Of a DNA stretch of 64,000 nt, positions 10,095 to 22,159 are shown piece after piece. This DNA is from Hermodice carunculata (taxonomy: Eukaryota > Annelida > Polychaeta > Eunicida > Amphinomidae), in the NCBI GenBank assembly GCA_964020975.1, contig OZ026613.1, positions 121,841,179 through 121,905,178 on the forward strand, given 5' to 3'. Under the pieces are notes generated by a model. That model did not search any database, was not told the origin of the DNA, and saw only the letters and a list, made by a program, of their open reading frames with translations. Each line of letters opens with the position of its first letter. The first letter of the stretch is position 1. Both the position numbers and the translations under genes were made by a program.

Positions 10095-10449
10095 TACATG
10101 TAACACTCTTCTGCTGCACATGGTACTTTTCTGCGGCAAATTGCGTCAGCCCCACAACTCTTGCCATGGGTATCTGCAGCAAACTGCAGCCGTGCTGCAG
10201 ATTGCTACAAACTGCCGCGTTACACTTCAGCCTGCTGCCCGGTCTGACAGGGAATTGTGGCAATGTGCACTGCAGCAGTCTGCAGCAATCTGTGGCCAGA
10301 CTGCACATTGCCACAGAATCAGGCACAGTGCCGCAAATATAGGCCACAGCCACCTTCTAGGTCTGGGAAGCGTCTGTTGTTGTAAATATCAGTTACAGGG
10401 ATAGTATTTGAAGCTATTGGGGGGATGGATCTCATGAGAATATAATTGT

Positions 10450-11150
10450 ATTCGTGTCTTCTTGTTTAGAACCACTTCCTAGTAGTCATTACCCTATTCC
10501 GCAGTTTAAACTCTTTACTCTCCATAAGATAATTTATCCTGTCACTGTCTAACCTATATATTGTCCACATTGCACACTTTCCTCTGTAGAATTTTGACGT
10601 AGGCTGTATTAGCCCAAATAAATTAAAGGGTCTTCAGTGGGTGTTTCAGAGCATGTACATGTACCTGTACATGTCTCTCTGAGTAGTGGTTCCTGGTCTA
10701 AGCGAAATATTCAGCAAAGATAACCCACCTAATAATGAATAAATATGAAAGTGGCAAATGATGAATTAGCTAAATAAGTGAAGTTTTGCTGATAAATGCA
10801 GAGCTTTAATATGAATGCAGAATACCTATTGAATCAAAACATAATTACATGTACTAAATAGTACAGAACAAGTTCAGATAAGAATAATGTGACTTACATG
10901 TACCCCTGAACTAGTATGTACCCTTTCTAGGTGGATAGGACACATTAATCCAACCACTTGCCAGTGTATAACTGAGGTAGAAACAAACTAGGGTTTTATT
11001 CAACCCCAGTGATAAATAAATAGTTACAGCCAGACACCTGTATAAACCTGAGGAATTCATAACAAGTACTGTAACAATGGACATCCTGTACCAGAAGTGT
11101 AAAACAAACTCCATGATGACACCTACTCCTCACTATGAAAGTCTGCAAGA
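10450..11150. other. Intronic sequence without recognised features
   Basis: AT-rich text with several TACATGTAC words around 10,650-10,680 and 10,850-10,905. Short open frames here have no recognisable protein signature. Confidence 0.5.
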
Positions 11151-11184
11151 AAGCAAGTGCTATTTAGTTTTAAACTCTTAGTTT

Positions 11185-11390
11185 ATGTTTCAAAAGAATG
11201 AGTCAAATTTGTAATGATTGAGTAAATCCTGTCAATTTCTGGCTAAGTGCTTGAGAAAGCCTATGACTGACTCCTGGCTCTGGAGTTATGTTTCAAAAGA
11301 ATGACTCAAGTTTGTGACAGTTTAGTAAATTCTGCCAATTTCTGGCCAAGTGCTGAGGACAGCCCATGACTGACTCCCGGCCCTGAACAA
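11185..11390. repeat. Two-copy tandem repeat of about 103 bp
   Basis: TTTATGTTTCAAAAGAATGA near 11,183 and GTTATGTTTCAAAAGAATGA near 11,286 begin two diverged copies. Both run through AATTTCTGGC(T/C)AAGTGCT to CATGACTGACTCC or ATGACTGACTCC. Confidence 0.85.
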
Positions 11391-11819
11391 ATACGACCAA
11401 ATCTCAAAATTTGTGTCAAAAATGTTTTTTTTTTTTTAACTGTGTTGTTCGCTGTCAGGCCCTTGCCTGGTTTTATTCATTCAAAAATGTATTATGTCCA
11501 GTAGTTTCTAAAATATTGCTGTCAGGGAAAGGACAATTGACTACTTCAAAGTTAAACTCATCATTTTTGTGATAGGCTTTAATGCCAAACCTATCATTTG
11601 AGACCCGAATATCCAAATCCAGGAACACATCTCTGATGTGTCATTTATGTTAAATACTGCATTAAATGGATGTTCTAAATGTTCCAAATCTGACAACCTA
11701 GCTATTTTTGAGGCAGTACATAATTACATTGTCAGCACTGGTAGATTTACATAAAGCCCGCACTGGTTTCACTGATCATTGTACCCGTGGCCACGTGTGG
11801 GCCATCATGCATTTTGTAA

Positions 11820-13100
11820 TCTGCAAGCTCAAACACTCTAGCATCTTCAACTTTTGGCAGATCTTCACCAAATTTAGTGGGATTGTGGAGGAGGACAAAG
11901 TCTTAAGTTGCTGATGATGCTAGTGGCACTCCAGGGCGGAACCACCCATAACTTGAGAGAAATTATGAGCCAAAATGTGTTTTAGGATGTAAACTTCCAT
12001 TCTTGGAAAAGTAATTGGGTTAGACTTGCCAAATTTATATGATATATAGACCATGGCCAAAGGTACAGTGTTATGTAATATCAGTGAACTTGATGCATTT
12101 TTGTGAGGTCACTGAGCCTGTAAAGTTGAAAAGGTGATTTTGTAATGGCTGGGTGTAGCTTGGACATCAATGGCAAAGAAAATTGAGCCTTGATTACATA
12201 ATACATAAAACTGTACTTGGTGACATGCTTTTTGGGTCACTGTGACCCAGTAATTTATGGAGTTTGGCACTTGTCCAAGTTTATTATTTTTCCTCGATAA
12301 CTTGAAAAGTTATCACCTGATTTGAACAAACATACTATATATGGAAAGCTGGATGTGGGGCGCATATTTTGAACAGTATCAATTTTTTTTATTCCGAGTT
12401 GAAGGTCAAAGTGAAATGGCCGGTTTGAATATTGGGGTCATCTTGTGAATGCTCTGCACCCCACAATTCTTGAGATAAACCCATATAATGTTTTGGAGTT
12501 ATGAAGTGTATAAAAATCTTTGTCAACATCAATGTTGGCTGCATCACCTATAGTATTATGTAATATACAGGTCAAAATGTGAAAATCTTGTGACTGCAGT
12601 ACTGTCCACAGTTTTCAAGTTAGCCAATATAACTTTCAGGACTTATAGGGGGTATAAAAATATAGGTTCTTTTCGATATTTGTGGTGCCACCTACAATAT
12701 TACGCAATATAGGGTCAAAATATGAAAATCTTGTGAACACCCCAGCATCTTTAATATTAGGCAGATCTTCACCAAATTTGGTTGGATTGTGGGGGAGATC
12801 AAAGTCTATGTTGGTAATGATACTATTGGCGCCACCTATAATTTGAGGGAAATTTTGAGCCAAAATGTGTTTTAAGATATACAATTCCATATCTTGAAAA
12901 GTAATTGGATTAGACCAAATTTATAGGATATATAGACAATGTCCAAAGATAGAATCAAATATAATATCAGTGACCTTGACCTATTTTTGTGAGGTCCCCA
13001 TACCTGTAAAGTTGAAAGAAGTGATTTTGTAATGGCAGGATGAACGTAGCTTGGACTTCAATGGCAATGTCAGCACAGCACCAGGCAGGCCTATGGGCCT
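11820..13100. repeat. Dispersed repeat with internal direct duplication
   Basis: The block at about 11,820-12,170 (AGATCTTCACCAAATTTAGT, then GAGCCAAAATGTGTTTTA, then GTAAAGTTGAAAAGGTGATT) returns in diverged form at about 12,760-13,060. The copies are about 0.9 kb apart and of the same general style as the repeats at 1-2,430 and 15,660-16,520. The right part ends with GGGCCTCTTGTATT; a related end, GGGCCTCTTGTTC, stands near 13,374. Confidence 0.75.
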
Positions 13101-13399
13101 CTTGTATTACATAATCTGAGTGTCCTTGATCTTCTGTCTCAAAGTCACTGAGGACATAAAGTTAAGGACTCACTCATTGTTGTCTTGGCACATGCAACAA
13201 TTTTCATCACAGGAGTTGCACAAATAAGCTATGATTATATGTGGAGCAAAGTGCCATCTGGTGGACAACTTTTACATTAAGCTTTATATGTTCAGAAGCC
13301 ACTTTAGGACTCACAGCTTTGAAATGAACAGGTGTAATATAGCCACAATGCCAGCAAAGCATTAGGCCCATGGGCCTCTTGTTCAAAACATCTGATAAT

Positions 13400-14810
13400 A
13401 ATTTTTGCAAACGATCCCAGAATTGTTACCTGCCTGATCAATGTTAGTGATTACAAATCTTTCTTGTAGTTCTTTGACTGCTTTTGTAACTTTAGGCTGT
13501 TTAAAATTTACCATATTAAAATTCTTATTGTGGGATTTGTAATGATAAATTCTATTTCTAAAGACTGTTTTCAAGTTTTATAACCATCTTTCAAATTTCT
13601 GAAATTCTATTTTTTCTTTCTTTGCTCATTTCATACTGTAGGAATCAAGTGCATTACATGTATCCTGAAAAATACTGTCAATGCTGAACTTCGGATATAT
13701 CTGAAATTTTGTACCTTTTTTCTTCAATTCTTTTAAAACTGAATTTTGTATTATATCCAAATTACCTGTAAATACGTGTTTGTGGTATGTATCAACAATA
13801 TTGGAATATTTATTGTTAGACATACAGTCACACTTTTGATTTGCTGCACAATACATGTATGTACAGCTATTTCTGGATTTTACTTTTCATCTCTGTAAAA
13901 GTCTTTATTGTTATTAACCATGTTAACTACAGTGTATAATCATGAAATGTGCCAAAAACATCGGATTATAGCCCCCCCCCCACCCCGATACACGCATTTT
14001 ACCAAGAACATGTAAAGAAGGAGTGTGAAATTCAGATTTCAGTTGAATCTTCGATCATGATTATTTGACAAGTTTATATTGTACATTGGTTATTTCATAT
14101 ACATGGTAAAGCAAATACATGCAGACCTGCTGTTTGTATAAAGTATTTATTTTCATATTTTTTCTGCAGTCATCTGAAGGCTCCATTACAGATACTAGAA
14201 CAAAAACTTGCTTTTTGATAAGGCTGAAATTGTTTCTGTGTGTATATCATGTGTTGCTCAATGGAGAAGTCAATACATGTACTGTGAAAAGTGTTTTGAA
14301 AAGTTTACTGTTCCTAATTATTATATATCCTAACACTAGAACTGCAACATTTGTACACAGGTATTACCTTATAAAACAGACTTCTTGTGGGGCACCAGAA
14401 TGTTATCACCACCAGGTGTTTGATAGGCACACACAAGCATGCAAGGTACATGTTCCAGGCCCAAATACCGTCCCAGTGTCTTGCTTGTGTGATATATGCC
14501 TATGGTCCAGTGATTGGTGGGAACAACTTCTTCCTGGCCATTTGATTACTTGGTGTATTGAACAGTGAAGTGCTCACCTAGCACACTTCAGTGTTCCTGG
14601 CCATAGCCATGTCCATTCTCCCCTCAGCCTGGGAGAGTGGGTAAAGTGGAAAGGCATATAACCAAGCATTTGCATCCTTGATTATTTTATGAATCAACTT
14701 TTCATTAAAACCATTTAGATATAGCTCTATATGTTGTTGGAGGCTGTTTAGAATCCACCAGCCCATTTAGTTGGTGAGGAGACTGCCAAAAATGGCACTT
14801 TTCTTTGGTG
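13400..14810. other. Intronic sequence without recognised gene
   Basis: Contains a short C run near 13,971-13,985 and several short open frames (for example on the minus strand at 13,626-13,856) with AT-driven composition and no known motif. Confidence 0.45.
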
Positions 14811-15659
14811 GTAGTGGTGGGGTGGTCCCCCCCCCCCTCCACACACACCCCCCTTAGGCCTACCTCTTCCCGTACCCTGTGTAGGAGTTGAACCCACGTG
14901 GAAACCTTGCCCCATGATATCCTTCCTCTCTTACCTCCTGTGCTAGGGAAGACTGTCGGTGATCCATGGCATTTGTGCCCCACTTGAACACTCAAGTGGC
15001 CAGGTATTGTGAGGAGCACCATCTAGTGAGAACCAAAAATACCACTATGGCAACTACTATAGCAACATGGCACTCACTGAACACTCTACCCCACTGTACA
15101 AAATGGACATAATTACATACCTTCTGGTATAATACATGTATCCTGAAATGTATCAAGAAACATTGATTGCAGAGGTATTTTTAGTTCACTCATACACACC
15201 TAGAGTACAGTATACATGTGCCATATTTATATAACAGTACAGATAAAGGTGGTGGATTCTAAACAACGGCTTAATTTGCTACCTGGTTGAAAATAAAAAC
15301 TGTCATAGTACACAAACAAGGCCCAATATACATACCTTGAATTCAAATGCTCAGATAATTAATCAAGGGGTTGCTGAGAGAAATTTACTAAGTGACCAGT
15401 TAATTATATAATTTATGTAGTACCTAAAGAATACCTCAGCATGCTTTGGGCATAGTACCAAACAAATGAATGGAAAAGGATCAAATGACTGTGCAGGAGG
15501 ACATAATGGCAGCGGTATTTACGTTATTTATTTAGTTAGTGATATTTATGCCATGGTGCACAAAACAGTCATATCTTGAAATGAAATTAATCATCAACAA
15601 GCACCAGACTAGAAGTGATAACATTATTACTTTGTCCGTGTGTGTCCAGACTGACAGTT

Positions 15660-16520
15660 TTCACAGGATAACTTTAAACATGTTTTGCATAGGGCTTTCA
15701 TATTACACATGCTTATAGTCCTGACTAAGTCTTGGAAGGGAGTTCAAAGATGGGTGACCTTAACCCAATTCCCAAGGACACAGAGCCATTTTAGTTAACT
15801 TGGTTTTCATGCGATCACTTGAAAAGTTTGTGACATTGGCCTGTCAAATTGTAGGTGATTACAGTCCTACATAAGTTCTTAGACCAATTCGAAGATGGGT
15901 GACCTTGACCCAATTTCCAAGATCACAGAGCCATTTTAGTGAATTTGATTTCATGCAATAAGTTAAAGTTTTTTGCATAGTGGTTTCATATTGCACATGC
16001 TTAAAGTCCTGAATAAGGTCTTGGACAACTTTGAAGATTGGTGACCTTGACCTGATTCCCAAAGTCACAGAGCCATTTTTGTGAATTCAGTTTTCATGCT
16101 ATAACTGGAAAAGTGTTGTGCATAGGGGTTTCTATTTGCACGTGCTTATAGTCCTGAATAAGGTCCTGGATGAGTTATAAGGTGGGTGATTTTGATCCAA
16201 TTTCCAAAGGTACAGAACCATTTTTGTTTATCTGGTTTTCAAGTGGTAACCGGAAAAGTTTTGTGCATAGGGGTTTCATATTGCACATGCTTATAGTCCT
16301 GCATAAAGTCTCAGAGGATTTCGAAGATGGGTGACCTTGACCCAATTCCCAAGGCCACAGAGCCATTTCAGTGAATTTGGTTTTCACACAATAAGTCGAA
16401 AAGTTTTTAACATAGGCCTTAAGTTTCTTATTGCACATGGTTTTAATCCTACATAATATTTGAGACAAGTTTGAAGATGGATCACCTTGACCTAAATCCC
16501 CAGGTCACAGAGCTGGTGGG
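15660..16520. repeat. Diverged tandem repeats of about 150-200 bp
   Basis: Five or so copies of a unit reading CATATTGCACATGCTTATAG, TCCTGAATAAGGTCTTGGA, GAAGATGGGTGACCTTGACC, CAATTCCCAAGGTCACAGAG, CCATTTTAGTGAATTTG, then TTTTCATGC. Copy junctions fall near 15,700, 15,870, 15,990, 16,130, 16,290 and 16,430. Overlapping minus-strand frames that echo the unit are artefacts. Confidence 0.88.
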
Positions 16521-16819
16521 GCATAGATCGAGCAATCTCTGATTACGTTTTAATGTTGATGCTTAATGTATAATCTGCACATGACTTTGTAATCAACATT
16601 GGAATAAAGGATTTAACAACAAATTGCTGCTCCTCTGTGATTTGTTCTCGCATATGGTACTAAAATGGACGTATATTGGAGGGACAAAACATAATTTGCT
16701 GCGTAATATTGCATATTCCCTACTTTACATAGTAATTAAAAATGGAGAACGACTGATGCTACTTATATATAAATTATAGTTTATATAGGCTTGTACACAG
16801 GTAGGAAATAAAGTCCAAT

Positions 16820-17740
16820 AATAGCTGTGATATTCGTATGAGATTCATCCCCCAATAGCTTCAAATATTATCCCTCTCATGGATATTTACAACAACATAT
16901 GCTCCCCAGACCTACAAGGTGGCTTGCCTATATCTGCGGCAATCGATGTGATTTTATGGCAATTATGTGTGGTCTGGCCACAGACTGCTGCACATCGCCG
17001 CACTTCCCTGTCAGGCTCAGCAACAGGCTGAAATGATACACAGCCCTTTGTGGAAATCCGTGGTGAACTGCAGCACTACTGTAGTTTGCTGCAGATCCTC
17101 GCAGCAAATTGAGTGGCTGCCACAATTTGCCGAATTTCACCACAGGCAAGTACCATATGCCACAGAAGTGTTATTAGTGTTTGCATGAATGCTTGACTGA
17201 CTGAACATTAAAAGCACCTGTGGATTACACAGTCAAGAAAGAAGGGCACAGTGAAAAACAAGGGAACACAGTCAACAAACTTTGTTTCATAGGCAAGAAA
17301 CAAGTATACAGTTAAGAAACAAGGTTACACAGTTGAGAAATAAGGTCACACAACATCCAAGAATATTTTGCCTGTTAAAGATGTAACAAATTCATCTGAT
17401 GAAGTGTCTTGACTATGTAACCTTGTTTCTTGATTGTCTATCCTAGGTTTTGACCGTGCCCTTGTTTACTGGCAATGTAACCTTCTTTCTTGATTGTCTA
17501 TTCTAGCTCTTTACTGTACCCTTGTTTACTGGCTATGTAACCTTGTTTCTTGATTGTCTATTCTACGTTTTGACTGTACCCCTGTTTACTGGCTATGTAA
17601 CCTTGTTTCTTGAATTTGGAACCTAGTTTCTTAAAGTGTAACTTTACATCTTGACTGTGTACCTTTGTTTCTTGCGTGTGAACCTTATTTCTTGATCTTA
17701 TACCCAGGTTTCTTGACTGTACATATAATATAGTTTCTGA
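16820..17740 (-). repeat. Long composite repeat, copy B (inverted)
   Basis: Read on the minus strand it matches copy A at 9,294-10,445. On the plus strand 17,215-17,350 carries CACAGTCAAGAAACAAGG-type phrases and 17,405-17,740 carries their complements (CTTGTTTCTTGATTGTCTAT repeated about every 60 bp), so the copy is itself partly foldback. The LINE at about 17,750-21,615 interrupts it: TTCTTGACTGT phrases resume right after the LINE at 21,613-21,648. Confidence 0.7.
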
Positions 17741-18654
17741 ACTGAATCTATTTACCTATATTCATTCAAAATTCAGTACCCTAAAGCCAAAACCAAGTAT
17801 CTTTAAGATCTGAGAGATTTTCTAATTAAGTACAAATATATTTTGCACAATTCTTGGCCTCAATATTCAATCCATAAATGCAGAATTTTTATGGGGAAAG
17901 CCTAAATGAAAATGAAGCTTTCTTCAGTATTATTCTGTTTACAGGAGTCATGGCTAACTGAAAATAGTGATCCAAATTAAGTTGAGCTCCAACACTACAA
18001 CTTGTACTCACAGGGAAGCAATCAGTGTTCTAAAAAAGGTGGAATCCTAACAAATGTGAGAAATAAATTAAATGTAAAGAAAGTACATAAACACAATAAC
18101 TTTCAATACTGGGAAGGTTTATTTCTAGATATCGAAGATAATACAAATAACAAATTGAAAAAATGTAACATATATCATCTCTCAAAAGGAAACAATAGTC
18201 ATAGGTCTATTGACTCTTTTATGCACGAATTTTGTCCTGAAATTAATAACATAGATAACCAAAGTAATAACCTGGTATTAACAGGAGACTTCAACATTGA
18301 TTTACTCCGAGTAAGTACTAATGAAAAATATTAAGAATTCTTGATTTCATCACTGGACATAACATGCTACCTATTATTTCATATCCAACGAGACTGTCTA
18401 AACGAAATGCCACCCTAATTGACAATATGTTTATTAAAACTACTAATTGTTGTTTTCCTATAGAAACTGGAATAGTAGTTCTCAAATTGTCTGACCACAT
18501 GGCCACAATTTCTGCTATTAATTTAAATCTAAATGCTTACAACAGTAACAGTAAGCAAGTGCAATTCAGGGCTTTCTCGGGCCAAGCTACTGGAGACTTC
18601 CTTGAAGAGTTAAGGAATACAGACTGGGAAACTGTTTAAGACAATAATATTCTC

Positions 18655-18985
18655 GCTAATCCACAAATAACATATGACCAGGAATTTGACAATATCCATG
18701 CTAGTCCACAAATAACATATGACCAGGAATTTGACAACACTATCCATGCTAATCCACATATAACATATGACCAGGAATTTGACAACATATCATGCTAATC
18801 CACAAATAACATATGACCAGGAATTTGACAACAATATCTATGCTTATCCACAAATAACATATGACCAGGAATTTGACAACTACATTTCTGCTAATCCACA
18901 AATAACGTATGACCATGAATTTGACAACAAAATCCATGCTAATCCAAAAATTTCATATGACCAGGAATTTGCAATCAAATTAGAT
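18655..18985. repeat. 48-bp tandem expansion within the LINE coding region
   Basis: Seven copies of a unit reading GCTAATCCACAAATAACATA, TGACCAGGAATTTGACAAC and about nine more bases. Starts fall at 18,655, 18,700, 18,748, 18,794, 18,842, 18,890 and 18,938. Most spacings are 48 bases (16 codons), so the peptide NPQITYDQEFDN repeats in frame between the endonuclease and reverse transcriptase parts. Confidence 0.92.
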
Positions 18986-19300
18986 GAGATAATTGATAAA
19001 CGCCTTCCACTGAAAAAGAAAAAAAATAATAAATACTAAGATAAAAAAACAAAATGGATTACTTAAGATATCTTGATTAAAATAAAACGAAGCGACACCC
19101 TGAATAAAAAAGTTCATTGTATCACACCAGACAGTGAGAGGTATGATGTTCTTAATAGAGCACTTCAAGAATGCTCTGCTGAGGTCTGCTTTATGATTAG
19201 AAAGGCAAAATCTGATCATTATCAAACAAAATTTAATAAATACAAAAATTGTATTCAAATGCATGGAAAACTATTAAAGATATCGTCAATAAGTCTAATA

Positions 19301-19478
19301 CAGTGGTCCCCCTCTCATAAGGCCACCCCAAATGCAGCCAAAAAGTGGCCTTATAAGAGGGTTGGCCTCTCTTGAGGGGGAGAATATAATGGAAATACCA
19401 TAGTTTATGCACAAGAATGCTGGCCTTTCAAGAGGGGTGGCCTCTGGTGAGAGGGGCCTTATAAGAGGGGGACCACTG
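19301..19478. mobile_element. 178-bp TA-flanked MITE, copy 2, inside the LINE
   Basis: Flanked by TA (19,299-19,300 and 19,479-19,480). Ends CAGTGGTCCCCCTCTCATAA and TTATAAGAGGGGGACCACTG are inverted repeats with one difference in the 20 bases shown. It is the same length as copy 1 at 7,449-7,626. It splits the LINE text just before the reverse transcriptase. Confidence 0.92.
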
Positions 19479-21768
19479 TACCCACAAAGAAATCCCCAAG
19501 TACTTCAACATCGGTAACAAACGTATAGCAGACACAGAGAGCATAGCAACATATTTTAATGACTTTTGTGTAAATGTTGGCCCATCTTTAGCGGAGAAAA
19601 TAGATACCCAAGGGAAGAAACCTTTTCAATCTTATCTGCAAAATATTAACATTAATTCCACCTGCCAATTCACTCATGTTGTGGAAGAACAAATTAAGAG
19701 AGTGATAGATAAACTAAATCCAAAAAGAAGTGCTGGAGTAGATAACATATCTTTAATTCTTCTCAAATTGTGCTCTGAAGATATCAGTAAGCCCCTAACT
19801 GCTATAATTAGCCAGTCATTAAAAAATGAGGTCTTTCCAAACAAACTGAAAATTGCTCAAGTAATCTCGATTTAGAAAAAAAGATAATCAACATGACTTC
19901 AATAATTATAGGCCTATTTCTCTCCTTCCATCCATCTCTAAAGTATTTGAAAGAATTGTCCATATGAAGTGATTCCAATACTTCACAGGTAATAGCTTAT
20001 TTTACAATCATCAGTATGGTTTTAGAAAGAATCACTCAACAGAAACTCCTGTTTTAGAACTAATAGACAGGATACATGCAAATCTTGAGAAAAAGAAACT
20101 GCCGATTACCCTTTTCTTAGACTTATCTAAGGCATTCGATACAATAGATCATACAATAGATCATAAAATACTTCTAAAATAACTTCAATATTATGGAATT
20201 TCAAATGTAGAACTTCAGTGGTTCAATAGCTACTTAAATAATAGATCTCAATTTGTCGAAATTAATAATGTTAAATCCCCAACACTAGAAATCACTACTG
20301 GAGTCCTCCAAGGTTCTATTTTGGGTCCTCTTCTGTTCCCGATGTATATCAACGAACTATCCATAGCCAGCAACTGTAGCTCAATTATGTATGCTGACAA
20401 CACAAGCCTATTAAGCACCATATGTTACTATGAAACAACACTGCCATCTTCACCAACTAAAAAGGTTAATAGAGAATTAGCGAAAGTAAGTGACTGGCTT
20501 GCTGTGAACAAACTGTCTCTGAATGTAAATAAATCAAAATATATGATCTTTCACACCAAACAGAGACACTTACCTCCTCATCAGTTACCATAGGTAATGA
20601 TAAGTAACCAGCCAGTTCAATGAGTTACAAGACTAGATTTTTAGGTATCTTAATTGATCATAATCTCAGTTGGAGCAAACATATATCAAATAAATTATCC
20701 CGAGTGTGTGGCATACTTTCTAAACTAAAAAAACTACTGCCTCAAAGCATATTACAACTTATTTAGTAATACAATGCCTTGTTTTAACCACATCTGAACT
20801 ATGGAGTAACTACATGGGGGTTCCACTCTTGCAGTAGACATATGAAGCTGCCAAAAAAAGCGATAAGACTTATTAGTAATAGCAAGTACAATGCACACAC
20901 ATCTCCTATCTTTAAAAAACTTGGTCTGCTTAAGTTCAGTGATATATTCAAGCTATTCTGCATCAAAATATACTACAAGTACAAAAACAATATGTTGCCT
21001 AACTATACTATTTCAATGATATGTTCAACTTTCACCAGGTTCAGCGCACTGATAGACATAGAACTGTAACAATACCACATACATATGATGCAACAGTGCA
21101 TAATATTCCTAGTTTAAGTCCAATGATCCCAATACTATTTACAAATACCAAAATCAATCGCGTATGTTTAAGACATAAAATACCAGATTTAATTAATGAA
21201 AATTACTTACCTGAGATAGTTATAAATATTGATACACACCCCTTAAAAGGCTTCTTACAATATGCAAAGAACTATATTATGAACCACTATGAAATTAATT
21301 GTAACAGTATTAATTGTCATGTCTGTAACAGAAGATAATTAGTCATATTATATGTATTATTGTCACTTGGTCTATCAATTTAAGTTTTTGTAATATCTGC
21401 TATCATTCAGCCTTCAGTATTATGTTAGAAATCGTACAGTGTATGAGTTTAAACATAGTAATTAAGCATAGTATATCTTTAGAGGCTTACTTGTCATCCA
21501 CTCCCCAAAGTCTTAATGTATGTTTTTCTGGTTTGAAACAAAAATGTTTTCTTGTACCACATTGTGTAACATTGTTTAGACCAAATAAAGCTATTCTGCT
21601 TAGTATCTTCTATCTATCTTGACTGTGTTCGTTATTTCTTGACTGTTTGATAAAGGAGGTCATAAGTTGGCATTTATTTGAGTCGTAATAAAGATGTTAT
21701 ATATGTAAACACATATTTGATATTATAAATTGTCATCATGGAAGAAGTTTTTCCAATGTGTTTGTCAG

Positions 21769-21874
21769 TCCTTGCATTGGGCGTCTAAAGTCAAGAAGGA
21801 GCCGATGCTGGAAGGACCTCCATCACAGACTTCCAGTACATGCTGGCGTGAAACTGATGGCAGCTTAAACACAG
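21769..21874 (+). CDS. DNAJC12: DNAJC12-like co-chaperone, penultimate exon
   Basis: A 106-nt exon after acceptor TGTTTGTCAG, in phase 0 from the 8,448-8,587 exon. It starts SLHWASKVKKEPMLEG, matching SMHWVVRGKKDLMLEE that follows the J domain in vertebrate DNAJC12. The rest is Ser/Thr-rich linker, which is poorly conserved in the family. The donor is AACACAG|GTTTGG, weaker than the others, and leaves one base that the last exon completes. Confidence 0.88.
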
Positions 21875-22159
21875 GTTTGGGTTTCGTCTGGTTATATATT
21901 TGTCTAGGTACAGGAATAATCATATTAAGCAAAATGTATATTAGACTGCATGCATAATGGTTAAATGTATTGTTACAATGTGCGATGGGGAGGACATGCA
22001 GTTAGTTATCATTTCATACTACTAGATTTGATATATGTGCTCACGTTTAAGCTTACTTGTAGTCTATTTGTTTACTTTGAAATGATGTTGATGAAGAAGA
22101 CTGTTGTCATATTATCTGGCAGATCATTTTATGCTGGTATATGTAGTTTGACACCCCAG

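Larger units (their letters stand above)
9294..10445 (+). repeat. Long composite repeat, copy A (inverted relative to 16,820-17,740)
   Basis: The outer parts match the reverse complement of 16,820-17,740: CTTCATCAGATGAGTTTGTT near 9,300, reiterated ACACAGTCAAGAAACAAGG-type phrases to about 9,515, TAATGTTCAGTCAGT near 9,531, then from about 10,103 GC-rich text with many CTGCAG and TGCAGC words. The match ends with GATGGATCTCATGAGAATAT near 10,425-10,445. About 550 bp between 9,550 and 10,100 are absent from the other copy and include a foldback element and a TA-type MITE. Confidence 0.7.
17750..21615 (+). mobile_element. LINE (CR1/L2-like non-LTR retrotransposon), broken, nearly ORF2-length
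   Basis: Successive pieces give an apurinic-type endonuclease (ESWLTEN near 17,948; LTGDFNIDLL near 18,274-18,310; ATLIDNMF near 18,412; LSDHMATI near 18,487), a linker, and a reverse transcriptase (KRSAGVDNIS near 19,724; NYRPISLLPS near 19,905; FLDLSKAFDTIDH near 20,115; GSILGPLLF near 20,315; MYADNTSLL near 20,386). A C-terminal part with WLAVNKLSLNVNKSK follows at about 20,500-20,540. The catalytic YADD reads YADN. Several stops and frame changes make it non-functional. The coding part is interrupted by an in-frame 48-bp repeat expansion and by a 178-bp MITE. The 3' end has AATAAAGC and a short TATC tail. Confidence 0.93.
8588..21768 (+). other. Long DNAJC12 intron (13,181 bp) filled with repeats
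   Basis: Donor GTAAGT at 8,588 and acceptor TTTGTCAG ending 21,768. It contains poly-G and poly-C runs, two inverted copies of one long repeat, several MITEs, tandem 100-200-bp repeat families and a truncated LINE of about 3.9 kb. No other host coding sequence is supported inside it. Confidence 0.85.

Noticed and set aside
10021-10404. Cys- and Gln-rich frames on both strands
   Set aside because: They follow CTGCAG-rich repeat text shared with 16,820-17,200, where the frames are not kept.
14855-15010. Possible tRNA-like B box on the minus strand (GGGTTCAACTCC)
   Set aside because: The T-arm can nearly pair, but no matching acceptor stem or properly spaced A box was seen, so neither a tRNA nor a SINE can be supported.
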